Counted from the stretch's first letter, positions 47,885 through 60,576 are shown. The stretch is DNA of 64,000 bases from Occultella gossypii (GCF_019947135.1 NZ_JAGSHT010000029.1:1-64000); one strand, 5' to 3'. Program-made: numbers and translations. Notes: generated by a model from the letters alone, not told the origin.

Positions 47885-49934
<2,050 letters not shown>

Positions 49935-49938
<4 letters not shown>

Positions 49939-52900
49939 GCGAGGTGCCGTCGCTGCTGATCGAACTGCTGGAGCCATGGATCCGCGCGCAGCGCTGGTTC
50001 CCGGCCAAGGACGAACCGGGCGCCGCGATCCGTGTGCTCAGTTCCACGGACCTGCCCGATCCCGCCGGGCAGGCCTCCTGCACGGTGCTGATCCTCGCCG
50101 TCGACCGCAGCGCCGGCACCACGCTCGTGCAGGTGCCGGTGGTGACCACCCCGCGGCCCGGAGCGGACCCGGGGCCGGCACCGACCGGACTGATCGCGAC
50201 CCTGGCCGGTGACCGAGCACTCATCGACGGTCCCCACCACCCGGCGTTCGTACGCGCATGGCTGGCGGCCGCCGAGACCGGCCTCGCCGAGAGTGCGTCG
50301 GCGAGTGGCGGCCCGGTAACCGACGCACCGGATCCGGTGGCGCCGGCCGTCGTCGCCGATGTCTCCGCCGCCGCCACGGGCGCCCGGGTCCTCACCGGCG
50401 AGCAGTCGAACACCTCGGTGCTCCTGCCCGCCGCAGGAGCGATCCTCAAGGTGTTCCGGGTGCTTGCCGCCGGCCCGAACCCGGACATCGACGTGACCCG
50501 CGCCCTGCACCGGTCCGGCTGGTCGCAGGTGCCGGCGCCGCTGGGCTGGTCGGCGGGTCGCTGGCCGGACCCGGCCGGGTCCGGCGCGCCGCAGCAGGGC
50601 TACCTGGGCGTGCTCACCGCATTCGTCCCGGACGCCCGCGACGGTTTCGCCCTGCTCTGCGAGCGCGCCGCCACGGGCGCGGACGTCACGGACCTGGTCC
50701 ACGACCTTGGCGTGACGGTCGCGGACATGCATGAGCACCTGCGCACCGCCCTGCCGATCCACGATCCGCGCAGCCCCGCTGCGCGGGCCGGCGACCTGGC
50801 CGCGGCGATGCGCCAGCGCGCCACCTGGGCGCTGGACACGGTGCCCGACCTGGCCCCGTTCGCGGAGGCGATCGACGAACTGATCAGGGGCGTCGCCGCG
50901 ATGGAGACGGTGCCGAGCGTCCAACGGATCCATGGCGACCTGCACCTGGGCCAGACGCTGCGTTCCGGCGGAGGCGACGCGGCGACCGGCGGTGCCGCGG
51001 TCGACGCGATGCCCGACCGCGCCCACGGGCCCGGATGCAGCACGCCGGCCTGGTACGTGATCGACTTCGAGGGCGAACCATTGCGGCCGTTGGCGCAGCG
51101 GACCCGGCCGGACCAGCCGCTGCGGGATCTGGCCGGCATGCTCCGGTCGCTCGACTACGCGGCCGCCGTCGGCGGGGCACCCAGCGAGGACTGGACGAGC
51201 GCTGCCCGCGCCGCCCTCCTCGCCGGCTACATCGAGGGTGGCAACAACTCCGCCGCCCAGCACGAGGCCGTCGACGACGAGCGCGACCTCCGCACCGGGG
51301 GCACCCTGGTTCGTGCCCTCGAACTGGACAAGGCCCTGTACGAGGCCGTCTACGAGTACCAGAACCGCCCGGACTGGCTGTCGATCCCGCTCCGCGGAAT
51401 CCGACGGATCACAGAGGAGCACGCCATGACCTTCCCACCTGAGGACGACGCCGTCGGGGCACCACTGAGCATCCCGGTCGAGGCAGCGCTCGACGCACCG
51501 CCGGCCGCGGTACCGGGCACGGCCGCAGGAGAGCCGGCCGACGGCGACGCCGACGACAACGGCGAGCCCACGCCGTCGACCACCACCCCCGGCGACGCCG
51601 ACGACGACGGCGAGCCCACGCCGTCGACCATCGACCGCGACCTGCTCGGAATCGTCGCCCACGGTCAACACTTCGCCCCACACGACGTCCTCGGTCCGCA
51701 CCTGGACGCCGAGCGCGGCGTCGTCACGATCCGGACGGTGCGCCACCTGGCCACGGCCGTCACGATCGTCACGCCCGACGGTCGGCACGGGGCCCGGCAC
51801 GAGGACTTCGGCGTCTGGGTGCTCGCCCTGCGCGCCGACGAGGTGCCGGACTACCGCGTCGAGGTCACGTACGAGGCCGGCCCGGTCCTGGCCGACGACC
51901 CGTACCGGTTCCTGCCCACCCTCGGCGAGGTCGACCAGCACCTCATCCGGGAGGGCCGCCACGAGAGGCTCTGGGAAGTGCTCGGGGCGCACGTGCGGAC
52001 GTTCGGGTCCGTGCTGGGCGAGGTCCGTGGGGTGTCGTTCTCGGTGTGGGCACCGAATGCGCGGGCGGTGCGGGTCGTGGGCGACTTCAACGGCTGGGAC
52101 GGCCGGTCGTCGTCGATGCGGTCACTCGGCTCGAGCGGGGTGTGGGAGCTCTTCCTGCCCGACGTCGACGATGGCGCGAGGTACAAGTTCGAGCTCTGTT
52201 ACGCCGACGGTTCCTGGCACACGAAGGCCGACCCGATGGCCCGGGCCGCCGAGGTGCCGCCGGCGACCGCCTCGGTGGTGACCACCTCCGAGTACAGGTG
52301 GGCGGACGAGGACTGGATGGCGGCCCGGGCGGCGCAGGATCCGCACAGCGGCCCGATGAGCGTGTACGAGGTGCACCTCGGCTCCTGGCGGCCCGGCCTC
52401 ACTTACGTCGAGCTCGCCGATCAGCTGGTGGGGTACGTGACCTGGATGGGCTTCACGCACGTCGAACTGATGCCGGTGGCCGAGCACCCGTTCGGCGGGT
52501 CCTGGGGCTACCAGGTCACGTCCTACTACGCCCCGACGTCGCGGTTCGGCAGTCCGGACGAGTTCCGGCATCTGGTCGATGCACTGCACCGGGCCGGCAT
52601 CGGGGTGATCCTGGACTGGGTCCCGGCGCACTTCCCGAAGGACGAGTGGGCCCTGGCCGCCTTCGACGGGACCGCCCTGTACGAGCACCCGGACCCGATG
52701 CGCGGCGAGCAGAAGGACTGGGGCACCCTGGTCTTCAACTTCGGGCGCAACGAGGTCCGCAACTTCCTGGTCGCGAACGCCCTGTACTGGCTCACCGAGT
52801 TCCACATCGACGGCCTCCGGGTGGACGCGGTGGCGTCGATGCTCTACCTCGACTACTCGCGCGAGCCCGGCCAGTGGCGACCGAACGAGCGCGGCGGCCG

Positions 52901-53789
52901 GGAGAACCTGGAGGCCATCCAGTTCCTTCAGGAGACGAACGCGACGGCCTACCGGCTCGCCCCCGGGATCGTCATGATCGCCGAGGAGTCCACCGCGTGG
53001 CCGGGGGTGACGGCGTCCACCGATCACGGTGGCCTGGGCTTCGGCCTGAAGTGGAACATGGGCTGGATGAACGACACGTTGCGGTACCTGGCGGAGGAGC
53101 CGATCAACCGCCGCTACCACCACGGCGAGCTGACCTTCTCGCTCGTGTACGCGTTCTCCGAGCGGTTCGTACTGCCGATCAGTCACGACGAGGTGGTCCA
53201 CGGCAAGGGCTCGCTCTGGCAGAAGATGCCCGGCGACCTGTGGCAGAAACTGGCCGGCGTCCGAGCGCTGTTCGCCTACCAGTGGTCCCACCCAGGCAAG
53301 AACCTGATGTTCATGGGCGGGGAGTTCGCGCAGAACCGGGAGTGGAACGAGGGCGCCGGCCTCGAGTGGGGGCTGGGCGACACCCCTGCCCACGCCGGGG
53401 TCCGGCTCGCGCTGCGGGCGCTGAACCAGGTCTACCGGGACAACCCGGCCCTGTGGCGCGCGGACCACACGTACCACGGGTTCGAGTGGCTGGAGGCGAA
53501 CGACGGCGACCACAACGTGCTGGCCTACCTGCGCAAGGACGGCGAGGACCACATCGCGGTGCTGGTGAACTTCGCCGGCACCGGGCACCAGTCCTACCGG
53601 CTCGGCCTCCCGCACGGCGGCGACTGGACGGAGATCCTCAACACCGACGACCCGTCGTTCGGCGGCTCCGGGGTCCTCAATCCCGGCACCCTGACCGCCG
53701 AGGACATGCCCTGGCACGGCCGGAGCCACTCGGTGCTCATCGAGGTACCGCCGCTGGGTGCCATCTTCCTCAAGCCCGTCACCGCCTGA
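49935..53789 (+). CDS. Maltokinase - glycogen branching enzyme (Mak/Pep2-GlgB) fusion
   Basis: One uninterrupted ORF of 1284 residues. Residues 1 to about 495 are maltokinase ([15 protein letters not shown]; Brenner motif [14 protein letters not shown] near 335; YVIDFEGEP near 375; end [15 protein letters not shown]), which makes maltose-1-phosphate. After a repetitive acidic linker (about 498-570) comes the 1,4-alpha-glucan branching enzyme: GlgB N1/CBM48 domains, then the barrel with [15 protein letters not shown] (nucleophile Asp about 962), [12 protein letters not shown] (Glu about 1015) and [11 protein letters not shown]. It starts in an ATGA overlap with treS. An internal ATG at 51426 has its own SD, so free GlgB may also be made. 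Confidence 0.93.
51412..51429 (+). promoter_or_regulatory. Internal ribosome-binding site and start codon of the GlgB part
   Basis: GAGGAG (51414-51419) stands six bases before an in-frame ATG at 51426, and that ATG is part of an ATGA like those joining the other genes of this operon. It could start free GlgB, or be a relic of an ancestral mak-glgB overlap. Confidence 0.5.
51543..51638 (+). repeat. Two 48-base repeats encoding the Mak-GlgB linker
   Basis: Units beginning at 51543 and 51591 encode [16 protein letters not shown] and [16 protein letters not shown]. The acidic, Pro/Thr-rich, probably flexible linker separates maltokinase from the branching enzyme. The near-identical DNA indicates recent duplication. 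Confidence 0.7.
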
Positions 53790-53809
53790 CCCGGGCGTCG
53801 GACCGACGT

Positions 53810-53865
53810 CGAACGTGAGGTTGTTGGCGCCTCCGGCGTCGGTGGAGCCAACAACCTCGCGTTCG
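53810..53865. repeat. Palindrome bracketing the second DUF559 gene (glgB side)
   Basis: Nineteen-base arms (53810-53828, CGAACGTGAGGTTGTTGGC; 53847-53865) match at 18 of 19 positions around an 18-base centre. It lies between convergent glgB and the DUF559 pseudogene, where it can also terminate both. A 45-base segment (53817-53861) recurs at 54898-54942 with four mismatches. Confidence 0.8.
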
Positions 53866-53871
53866 AGCTGA

Positions 53872-54836
53872 TCAGGCCGCGAGGGCCCGGCGGACCTGGT
53901 TGGGGATGATCCCTCCCCGCAGGACGTCTCGGCCGGCGAACCGCAGCAGCAGGGCATCGGATCGGGTGGCGATCGCGTTCTGCCGCTCGCGGTCGGCGAA
54001 CAGCGCGGCCGGGTTCGAGTGGACGTCGCGACCGTCCACCTCGACCAGCACCCAGCGCCCGTCCTTCCGGCGCCAGCCCAGGTCGGCCCGAGCCACGAAC
54101 AGCCCACGCGCGTCCCGGACCTCCACCTGCAGATCGTCCGGAGGCAGTCCGTGATCGACGCAGTCGAGTCGCGCGAACGACTCCATCGGCGACTCGGCCC
54201 GCCCGTCCACGAGTTCGAGCCATCCGTGGACGCCCGTCGACCACGCAGCAGTTGGGCGATCCACTCCAGGTCCTCCGCGCGGAGCAGTCCCAGATGCAGA
54301 CCCGAGTCGAGCATCGCCACGGCCGTGTCCCGCGGCAGTTCCGGCAGCGCCTGCACGAGCGCACACCGTACGGACGCGACCCGCGGCTTCCTCGCCTCCG
54401 GCCCTTCGCGGCCCACGGCGATCCTTGGCCCCATCCGCACGACCTCCAGTGGGAGTTCGTAGCGGCGGACCGTCACTCCGCTGGCACCCGGGGCTCCCCG
54501 GCCGCCGGGGAGCGTCACCTCCGGCGGGATCTGGCGTGGCAGCCCGTGGATGCCGTGGAGCGCGAGGGCGCTCAGCCCGACCACAACCGCGTCGGAGGGA
54601 GCAGCCAGGCAGGCGAGCCAGCCGGACCTCATTCTGGCGAGATCGAGAGGGTGGACGGTCGGGTCCGCCTGGCCGGTGTCGTAGACGCCGCGCGTGGCCC
54701 GGGTCCAGTGACCGGCCCGGACCAGGCTCGCGAGCCGATGGTCACAGATGCCGAGTTCACGGCACTGGTGCCGACTGACCAGCCCGGCCTGCGCGCGGGC
54801 GAGCCAGCGGACCCGCGGCTCCGGTCGAACGGTCAT
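53872..54836 (-). pseudogene. AbiEi-HTH / DUF559 endonuclease-family gene broken by a single-base frameshift
   Basis: Homologue of the protein at 41996-42973. The first part (about 199 codons from ATG 54836: RWLARAQAGLVSRHQCRELG through LEWIAQLLRGRR) is in one frame. The DUF559 part (GVHGWLELVDGRAESPMES, VARADLGWRRKDGRW, VLVEVDGRDVHSN, DRERQNAIA) is in another and runs to the stop at 53872. Comparison with the intact paralogue puts the loss of one base near 54233-54239, inside a CCCGTCG stretch. Catalytic-looking residues remain, so the lesion may be recent or an error. Flanked on both sides by near-identical 45-base palindromes. Confidence 0.78.
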
Positions 54837-54894
54837 CCCCTATGGGACTTCGTTCTGCCGAGACCTCACCGAAGCCCTGTGGACGGCGGCCGAG

Positions 54895-54942
54895 CGCGAG
54901 GTTGTTGGCTCCTCCGGCGTCGACGGAGCCAACAACGTCGCG
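54895..54942. repeat. Palindrome bracketing the second DUF559 gene (thioredoxin-like side)
   Basis: Eighteen-base arms (54895-54912, CGCGAGGTTGTTGGCTCC; 54925-54942) match at 17 of 18 positions around TCCGGCGTCGAC. It is in the same orientation as, and 41 of 45 identical over the core to, the copy at 53817-53861. It lies downstream of the thioredoxin-like gene, where it can act as its terminator. Confidence 0.8.
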
Positions 54943-54972
54943 GTCACCGGCCACGACCCCGGCCGGCAGCGG

Positions 54973-55926
54973 CTAGAAGAGCGCGACGGCGAGGTCGCGG
55001 CGCGCCTTGATGAGTTCCTGGGAGTCCTCGGGAGCGAGCAGGAACAGGTCGAGCAGCCGCAGCCGCGCCTCTTCCCGCTCCGGGCCGGCGGTCACCCGGA
55101 TCACGCCGATGACCCGCGCGTACCCGGCGGCGAGCTGGCCGGCGCCGATCTCGACGTCGGCGGCCACCAGCTGCACCGGCAGGTCGCCGGGGGCGGCGTC
55201 CCGCGCCGCGGTGAGCGCGCTGATCGCGTCAACGCCGTTCAGGCGGCGCAGCAGGTTCACCTGGGCGAGCCCGGCCTTCGCCTCGTTGTCCGCCGGGTTC
55301 TCCTTGAGCGCCTGCTCGAAGGCTGCCGCGGCGCCGTCGAGGTCGTCCGCCTCGATGGCGTCGTAGGCGGCCTGGATCAGCGGCGGCAGCTCCGGCTCCG
55401 GGGCCTCCTCCGGCTCCTCACTGGAGACGTCGAGCTGACCGGAGACGCCGTTCTCGGCGGCAACCCGGAGCAGTTCGTCGAGGACCTGGCGGATCTGCTC
55501 GGCGGGGTAGGCCCCCTGGAACAGCGGGAGCGGCTGGCCCTTCATCACGGCCAGCACGGACGGCACCGCCTGCACCTGAAACGCCTGGGCGATCCGTGGG
55601 CTGGTGGTCACGTCCACGCGGGCGAGCAGGAACCGGCCGGCGTAGGAACCGGCGAGTTCGGTCAGCACCGGCATCAGTTCGTCGCTGTTGGCCTCGGCGG
55701 GCTGGTACAGCGCCACCACGACGGGCACCTGGGCGGACTGCTGGACCACGTCGTTGAACGTGGCCTCGGTGACGTCCACCACGGCCCCGCCCCCGGCATC
55801 CCCGGCCGGGCCAACGCCCCCGGCCGGGCCGGTGCCACCGGCGGGCCGCTGCCCGGGCGGAGGCCCGGACAGTGCCGAGAGGTCGACGGCGCCGCGCAGA
55901 TTCAACGAGGGGGGAGGCTGGCTCAT
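54973..55926 (-). CDS. Thioredoxin-like/TPR protein (CnoX/YbbN-like)
   Basis: 317 residues. After a Pro/Gly-rich N terminus comes a thioredoxin fold (about 48-165: VVVALYQPAEANSDELMPVL, FQVQAVPSVLAVMKGQPL) in which the CXXC active site is absent. An acidic linker (SSEEPEEAPEPELPP) leads to helical TPR-type repeats (about 190-317: AAAAFEQALKENPADNEAKAG). This matches the CnoX/YbbN co-chaperone-like family, where the thioredoxin part has no disulfide activity. ATG at 55926; no clear neighbour function. Confidence 0.85.
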   Translation of the reverse strand: MSQPPPSLNLRGAVDLSALSGPPPGQRPAGGTGPAGGVGPAGDAGGGAVVDVTEATFNDVVQQSAQVPVVVALYQPAEANSDELMPVLTELAGSYAGRFLLARVDVTTSPRIAQAFQVQAVPSVLAVMKGQPLPLFQGAYPAEQIRQVLDELLRVAAENGVSGQLDVSSEEPEEAPEPELPPLIQAAYDAIEADDLDGAAAAFEQALKENPADNEAKAGLAQVNLLRRLNGVDAISALTAARDAAPGDLPVQLVAADVEIGAGQLAAGYARVIGVIRVTAGPEREEARLRLLDLFLLAPEDSQELIKARRDLAVALF

Positions 55927-55950
55927 GGTGGAAATCCTAACGGCCCGAAC

Positions 55951-56964
55951 TCAGGCTTTGGCCACGGCGGTGAGGACATGCTCGCCGCCGAGGACGGTGA
56001 TCTGCGCGCCCTCGGCGGCCGGCGGCACGTAGAACGCCACCATCTGCTCATAGGTCGCCGTCAGGGTCTCGTCGATCTCGCCGTCGCCTCCGGCGAGGAT
56101 CTCGAGCCGACCGCCGACCTCCAGGGTGGCGTCCTCGACCGTCTTCGTGAACACCTGGGCCATCGCCATCGATCCGATCACGATCGCCCCGCCGTCATCC
56201 GTGGCCAGCGTGAGGATCGGGTCCGCGGATGCCGACACCGTGTTCGCGACGGTCCCCGCTTCCTCCACCGCGGTGGACAGGCCGGTCAGTTCGGCTGCGA
56301 GCGCCGTGCGCAGGTTGTCCTCGGCGAACGTGGGGGCGTACTGGCTCGCGGAGTTGGTCAGCACGTCCGCGTACGCCGCGACGACCTGACCGGGCGGAAG
56401 GACGAGGCCCTCGGCGTCGAGGGGGACCTGTGGGCTGCCGATCGAGCCGATCGACGTGGCCGGCATGGTGATCGCCGGGAACAGTCGGATCCAGTTCGTC
56501 AGCAGGTACGGGTCCCGCGGAGTCGTCTGCTCGAGCGTCAGCAGCAGGGGCACGTTCGCCCCGTCGGGGATCTCGGTGACGACCATGATCGTGTGCGGCC
56601 ACGACTCGGTGTTGGAGATGATCTCGACGTCGGCGAGCCCGGTCAGGGGCTGCACGACGTACGGCGCATCCGAGGAGGCGGTCGCGGTGGCGAGGGCGTA
56701 CTCGGCGGTGCGCACCCGCAGGGCGGCACCGGCCACCCGGCTCTCCAGGAGGGTCGCGTCACCGGCCTCGTCGGCCGCGGCGATGGTCTCCTCGAGTGAG
56801 GTCAGCACCCGCTCGAGGCGGGACTCGTCCATGACCGGGACCGGGTCGGTCGGCGCCGGGTCGGCGTCCACCTCGGGGATCGGGATGGCGCAGGAGGCCA
56901 GGACGGCGCCGAGGGCGGTCGCTGCGGCGAGTGCCTGCAGGCGACGGCGGAGCGTCTGCCTCAT
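55951..56964 (-). CDS. Putative lipoprotein, unknown function
   Basis: 337 residues with a signal peptide ending in lipobox LASC (Cys near 25), an acidic Pro/Asp linker, then a helical extracytoplasmic region (ESRLERVLTSLEETIAAAD) and a mixed domain (VQPLTGLADVEIISNTESWP, TNWIRLFPAITMPA). Its start overlaps the stop of the membrane protein gene upstream as ATGA, so the two are coupled and may interact at the membrane. No family is recognised with confidence. Confidence 0.7.
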   Translation of the reverse strand: MRQTLRRRLQALAAATALGAVLASCAIPIPEVDADPAPTDPVPVMDESRLERVLTSLEETIAAADEAGDATLLESRVAGAALRVRTAEYALATATASSDAPYVVQPLTGLADVEIISNTESWPHTIMVVTEIPDGANVPLLLTLEQTTPRDPYLLTNWIRLFPAITMPATSIGSIGSPQVPLDAEGLVLPPGQVVAAYADVLTNSASQYAPTFAEDNLRTALAAELTGLSTAVEEAGTVANTVSASADPILTLATDDGGAIVIGSMAMAQVFTKTVEDATLEVGGRLEILAGGDGEIDETLTATYEQMVAFYVPPAAEGAQITVLGGEHVLTAVAKA

Positions 56965-58688
56965 GAGTCATCCTCCGTTCGCTGGTCGGTCGGTCGGTCG
57001 TCGGTCGGTCGGTCCTCGCCCGGTCGGTCATCACCGGGTCGGTCATCGCCCGGTTCGACGGGCTCGATGACCCCGGTGGTCTCGGCATCGGCGGCCATGG
57101 GTGCGCCCAGGCCCCAGGTCTGGCGCCAGGAGGCCCCGGACGCCTGGGGGTTGGCATCCGCCGGGGATTGCGCGCCGGCAGGTTCCGGCGGCGGCTCGAC
57201 CGCCGCGGCCGTGGTGGCCCCGGCCGCTCCCGTCGTCGGTGCTCCCCACCGGTCCGGGCGCCAGCTGCGGCGGCGCGTGGCGCCGTCACCGCCCGACGGC
57301 GTGGCGTCGCCGTCCGCGGTCGTCTCGCCCTCGGTCCCGGCGACGGTCGTGTCGGCACCGTTGCGGCGCCACCACGGACGCCGCTTGGCCGCCTGCTCGG
57401 CCTCGTCGGCGTCCCCGGCTCCGTCCGCCCCGGACACGGCGGGCAGGCCCGCGCCGGGGGCGTCGGAGGCGTAGGTCTCGATAGGCGCGGCCTCGGCGCC
57501 GGAGCGGCCGCTGCTGACCCAGTCGGCGAGGTCGCTGGCAGCGGCCTCCTGACCGTCGGCGGGCGTGCCGGTCACGCTCTGGGTCGCCTCGACATCCTGC
57601 TCGTTCGTGGCGCCGACCTCATCGGTGGTGTCGGAGGAGTCCGTCGTCGCGGCGGCACCCGTGCCGGCGGCACCGGCCACGACGGTCGCGTCGTCGGGCG
57701 AGGCGGCGGAGTCGCGGCCACGTCCGGACCGGGACTCCTGCTCGGCCTGCGCCTGCGCCTCACGGAGCTGGCGTCGGGTGAGCGGCGCACCATCGGCGCC
57801 CACCGTCGGCACGGTCACGGCCGCCGCGGACTCCGAGCCGGCTGCGACGGCACGTGCCTTCGCCCGCTTCGTCTCGCGGTCCACGAGCAGCGTCATGATG
57901 CCGAGCACGAGGCCGATGAGGACCAGCACGCCCCCCACGATGACACCGGGGACCACGAACGGGGTCTCCACCTCGCGCGTCCAGGTCAGGCCGAGCTGCG
58001 GGGCCGGAGTGGTGCCGTCCGTGGCGATCAGCATCATCCAGCGGCCGTCGACGGCGGTCCAGTCGTAGGTCAGTTCGCCGGTGCCGGTGAGCTCCTCGAT
58101 CCAGAGGTCGGAGCCGGCCGGGTTCGGCACGGTGGCCATCTCGGCCGGGGCCTCATCCGTGGCAGATTCGGCCGGATCGGTCGGATCGGTGGCGGCATCG
58201 TCGGTGGCAGCCTCGTCGGTGGCGGCATCGTCGGTGGCAGCCTCGTCGGTGGCAGCGTCGTCGGTGGCAGCCTCGTCGGTTGCCGCGTCGTCCGTCGTCT
58301 CGGTGCCCTCCGTCGCGGCGTCGTCGGTGGCGCCGGTGCCCGGGTCGGCGACCGCCGGCCCCTCCTCGACGGTGAGGGTCTCCCAGTCCGTGAGTCCGGT
58401 GACCTCCAGGTGCGGGGAGTCCGCGAGCCAGGCCCGGATGTCGGACTCGCGTCCCATCGCGAGCACCAGTGGGGTCTCGGCCGTGGCACCCGTGACAGTC
58501 ACGGTCACGTTCGGGTTCACCACGTCCAGAACCCCGGGCGCCGTGATCACCACCGGTACTTCGGGGTCCTCGGGAAGCGTGGCCGTGACGACCTCATCGG
58601 GTCGCCACACGGTGCCAGAGGCGATCGCTGCACCAGCCGTGCCCAATCCGAGCACGATGAGCAGGACCGCTAAGATCCGTCGAAGCAC
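56961..58688 (-). CDS. Large membrane protein with repetitive extracytoplasmic linker
   Basis: 575 residues from GTG 58688 (SD GGAGGG). An N-terminal hydrophobic segment (RRILAVLLIVLGLGTAG) is followed by an outside domain (EVPVVITAPGVLDVVNPNV) and a decapeptide-repeat linker (ATDEAATDDA, about 120-165). A second beta-rich stretch and a transmembrane helix (about 245-268, VPGVIVGGVLVLIGLVLGI) come next, then a long disordered cytoplasmic tail rich in Ala, Asp, Gly and Trp/Arg. Coupled to the downstream lipoprotein gene. The function is unknown; the layout suits a cell-envelope scaffold. Confidence 0.7.
   Translation of the reverse strand: MLRRILAVLLIVLGLGTAGAAIASGTVWRPDEVVTATLPEDPEVPVVITAPGVLDVVNPNVTVTVTGATAETPLVLAMGRESDIRAWLADSPHLEVTGLTDWETLTVEEGPAVADPGTGATDDAATEGTETTDDAATDEAATDDAATDEAATDDAATDEAATDDAATDPTDPAESATDEAPAEMATVPNPAGSDLWIEELTGTGELTYDWTAVDGRWMMLIATDGTTPAPQLGLTWTREVETPFVVPGVIVGGVLVLIGLVLGIMTLLVDRETKRAKARAVAAGSESAAAVTVPTVGADGAPLTRRQLREAQAQAEQESRSGRGRDSAASPDDATVVAGAAGTGAAATTDSSDTTDEVGATNEQDVEATQSVTGTPADGQEAAASDLADWVSSGRSGAEAAPIETYASDAPGAGLPAVSGADGAGDADEAEQAAKRRPWWRRNGADTTVAGTEGETTADGDATPSGGDGATRRRSWRPDRWGAPTTGAAGATTAAAVEPPPEPAGAQSPADANPQASGASWRQTWGLGAPMAADAETTGVIEPVEPGDDRPGDDRPGEDRPTDDRPTDQRTEDDS
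58190..58310 (-). repeat. 30-base tandem repeats coding the TDDAATDEAA linker
   Basis: Near-identical 30-base units on the minus strand encode alternating ATDDAATDEA decapeptides within the 56961-58688 gene. Repeat number is likely to vary between strains. Confidence 0.65.
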
Positions 58689-58907
58689 GAGCTGAGAGCC
58701 CTCCGTTGTCCGCAGCCGGCCCTACACCGACGACCCACCAGGGTACGTGACCTTTCCGTGATCTCGCGCATCGGAATGCTACTGGGGGCTTCCTAGGACC
58801 CCCGATGGTGGGGTTAGGCTGACAGGTGGCGGGGGCCATCGGCGGGCCGGATCGGTGCGCGCCAGGTTCCGCCGACAACCCCTGAGACATTCTTCCGAGG
58901 AGACCCT

Positions 58908-60545
58908 GTGGCTGACGACCCTTCGACCTTCCCTGTCGTGATGCGTGGCTACGACCGCGCGCAGGTCGACCAGCACGTGCACGCCCTGGACCGCAAGCTG
59001 TCCGAGGCCCGCTCCCAGGTGGAGTCCCTGGACGCTGCAATGATGCAGATCTCCGGCCAGCTCTCGGAGGCCCAGGTCCAGCTTCGCGAGGCCGAGAAGC
59101 CCAGCTACTCGGGACTGGGCTCGCGGATCGAGCTCCTGCTGCGCTCGGCGGAGGAGCAGTCCACGGACGTGCTCGCCCAGGCGAACCAGCAGTCGCGGGA
59201 CATCATCTCCCGCGCCGAGGCTCAGGCGGAGCAGCTCACCAGCCAGTCGGAGAACGACGCCGCCGAACGCCTCGCGAACGCGCGTCGTGATGCTGAACAC
59301 GCCACCGCCTCGGCAGCGAGCGCGACCGAGGGTGTCATGGTCGCCGCGCAGCGCCGGGCCGAGGAACTCGTCGGGTCGGCCGAGCGGGAGGCCGCCCGGA
59401 TCGCGAGCTTCTCCGCTACCGAGCAGAGCGAACGCAAGGCCAGCCTGGAGCGCGAGCTGGGCACCCTGCGCGCGACGACGGAGCAGGAGATCACCCAGGC
59501 CCGCGTCGAGTCCGAGCGAATGGCGCGTGAACTGCGGGTCACGAGCGAGGCAGAGGCCGAGGAGCTGCGGACCCGTGCCAAGGCAGAGGCCGAGGCGTCC
59601 CGCGAGGACGCCCGACGGGAGTCCCAGGCCGCACTGGCCGCCGCCCAGCAGGAGGCCGCCGAGATCCTCCGGGTCGCCACGAGCGAGGCAGAGGCGATCA
59701 AGCTGTCGGTCGCCGAGTTGCGCGAGGACGCCGACCTCGAGATCGCGGCCCGTCGCGCCGCGGCCGAGGAGTCCGACGCCGGGCTGCATGCCCAGGCGAA
59801 GGCGGACACCGACCAGATGATCGCCGATGCGCAGGCCCACGCCCAGGACGCCGAGGCGCGCGTCGCGGCCGCCCTCGAGAAGGCCGAGGAGCTGCGGGCC
59901 AACGCCGAGGAACTCTCCACCCAGATGGTCGCCGACGCCCGGTCCAGCGCGGAGCGGATCATGCACGAGGCCCGCCAGAACGCAGACCTCCTCCGCACGG
60001 ACACCGTCGCCCAGGCGGAGCGCGACCGCCGGGTCGCGCAGCGCCAGGTCGACGACCTGAACCGTCAGCGGGAGTCCATCACCGGCTACCTCGACGAACT
60101 GCGCTCCCTCCTCGGCGCCGGAGACGTGGCCCAGGCCGCGGCCCTCGCGGAGACCGAACCCGCCATCGCCCCCGCCGACGAACAGTTGAGTGACGAGGCC
60201 GAGACCGACGACGAGCTCCTCGACGAAGCTCCAACGGACGAGGCCCAGGCCGAGGACCTGCTCACCCTGGCCGCCGCCGAGCAGGACGCCGCAGACGCCT
60301 CCGCGGGCGCCGAGCGCGTGGATGACGAGGCTGCCCAGGACGAGGACGCCGACGAGGCTCCTTCTCCCGACCAGGCCGACACCAGTGAGGTCGACGAGCT
60401 CGACCCCGCCGACGAGGTGACGGACGCCGAGACGCCCGCGGACGCCACCACGGTCGACGAGACGGCGGGCGGTGCCCCCACGGCCGCGGCCGAGGCGACC
60501 GCCGACACCGAGGTGCTCTCCCCGACGAGCCGGGCCGGCCGCTGA
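58908..60545 (+). CDS. DivIVA-domain long coiled-coil protein (polar growth/cytoskeletal type)
   Basis: 545 residues from GTG 58908 (SD GAGGAG). The N terminus FPVVMRGYDRAQVDQHVHAL (about 7-26) is the DivIVA lipid-binding/crossed-beta motif. It is followed by an almost uninterrupted coiled coil with alanine-rich heptads (about 30-405, AEAQAEQLTSQSENDAAERL) and an acidic disordered tail (about 410-545). Such proteins (Wag31/DivIVA, Scy, FilP) build polar scaffolds; length and the acidic tail resemble Scy-like forms more than Wag31. Followed on the same strand by a small gene. Confidence 0.85.
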   Translation: MADDPSTFPVVMRGYDRAQVDQHVHALDRKLSEARSQVESLDAAMMQISGQLSEAQVQLREAEKPSYSGLGSRIELLLRSAEEQSTDVLAQANQQSRDIISRAEAQAEQLTSQSENDAAERLANARRDAEHATASAASATEGVMVAAQRRAEELVGSAEREAARIASFSATEQSERKASLERELGTLRATTEQEITQARVESERMARELRVTSEAEAEELRTRAKAEAEASREDARRESQAALAAAQQEAAEILRVATSEAEAIKLSVAELREDADLEIAARRAAAEESDAGLHAQAKADTDQMIADAQAHAQDAEARVAAALEKAEELRANAEELSTQMVADARSSAERIMHEARQNADLLRTDTVAQAERDRRVAQRQVDDLNRQRESITGYLDELRSLLGAGDVAQAAALAETEPAIAPADEQLSDEAETDDELLDEAPTDEAQAEDLLTLAAAEQDAADASAGAERVDDEAAQDEDADEAPSPDQADTSEVDELDPADEVTDAETPADATTVDETAGGAPTAAAEATADTEVLSPTSRAGR

Positions 60546-60576
60546 CCGGCGGTCCCATCCCCTGCCGGCAGCGTTC

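Noticed and set aside
51543-51638. CRISPR-like repeats
   Set aside because: Two adjacent coding repeats without spacers; they encode the protein linker.
52122-54836. 904-codon frame on the minus strand running through the DUF559 gene and glgB
   Set aside because: Only its first 199 codons match a protein family; the rest is antisense to the branching enzyme. It is treated as the frameshifted gene 53872-54836.
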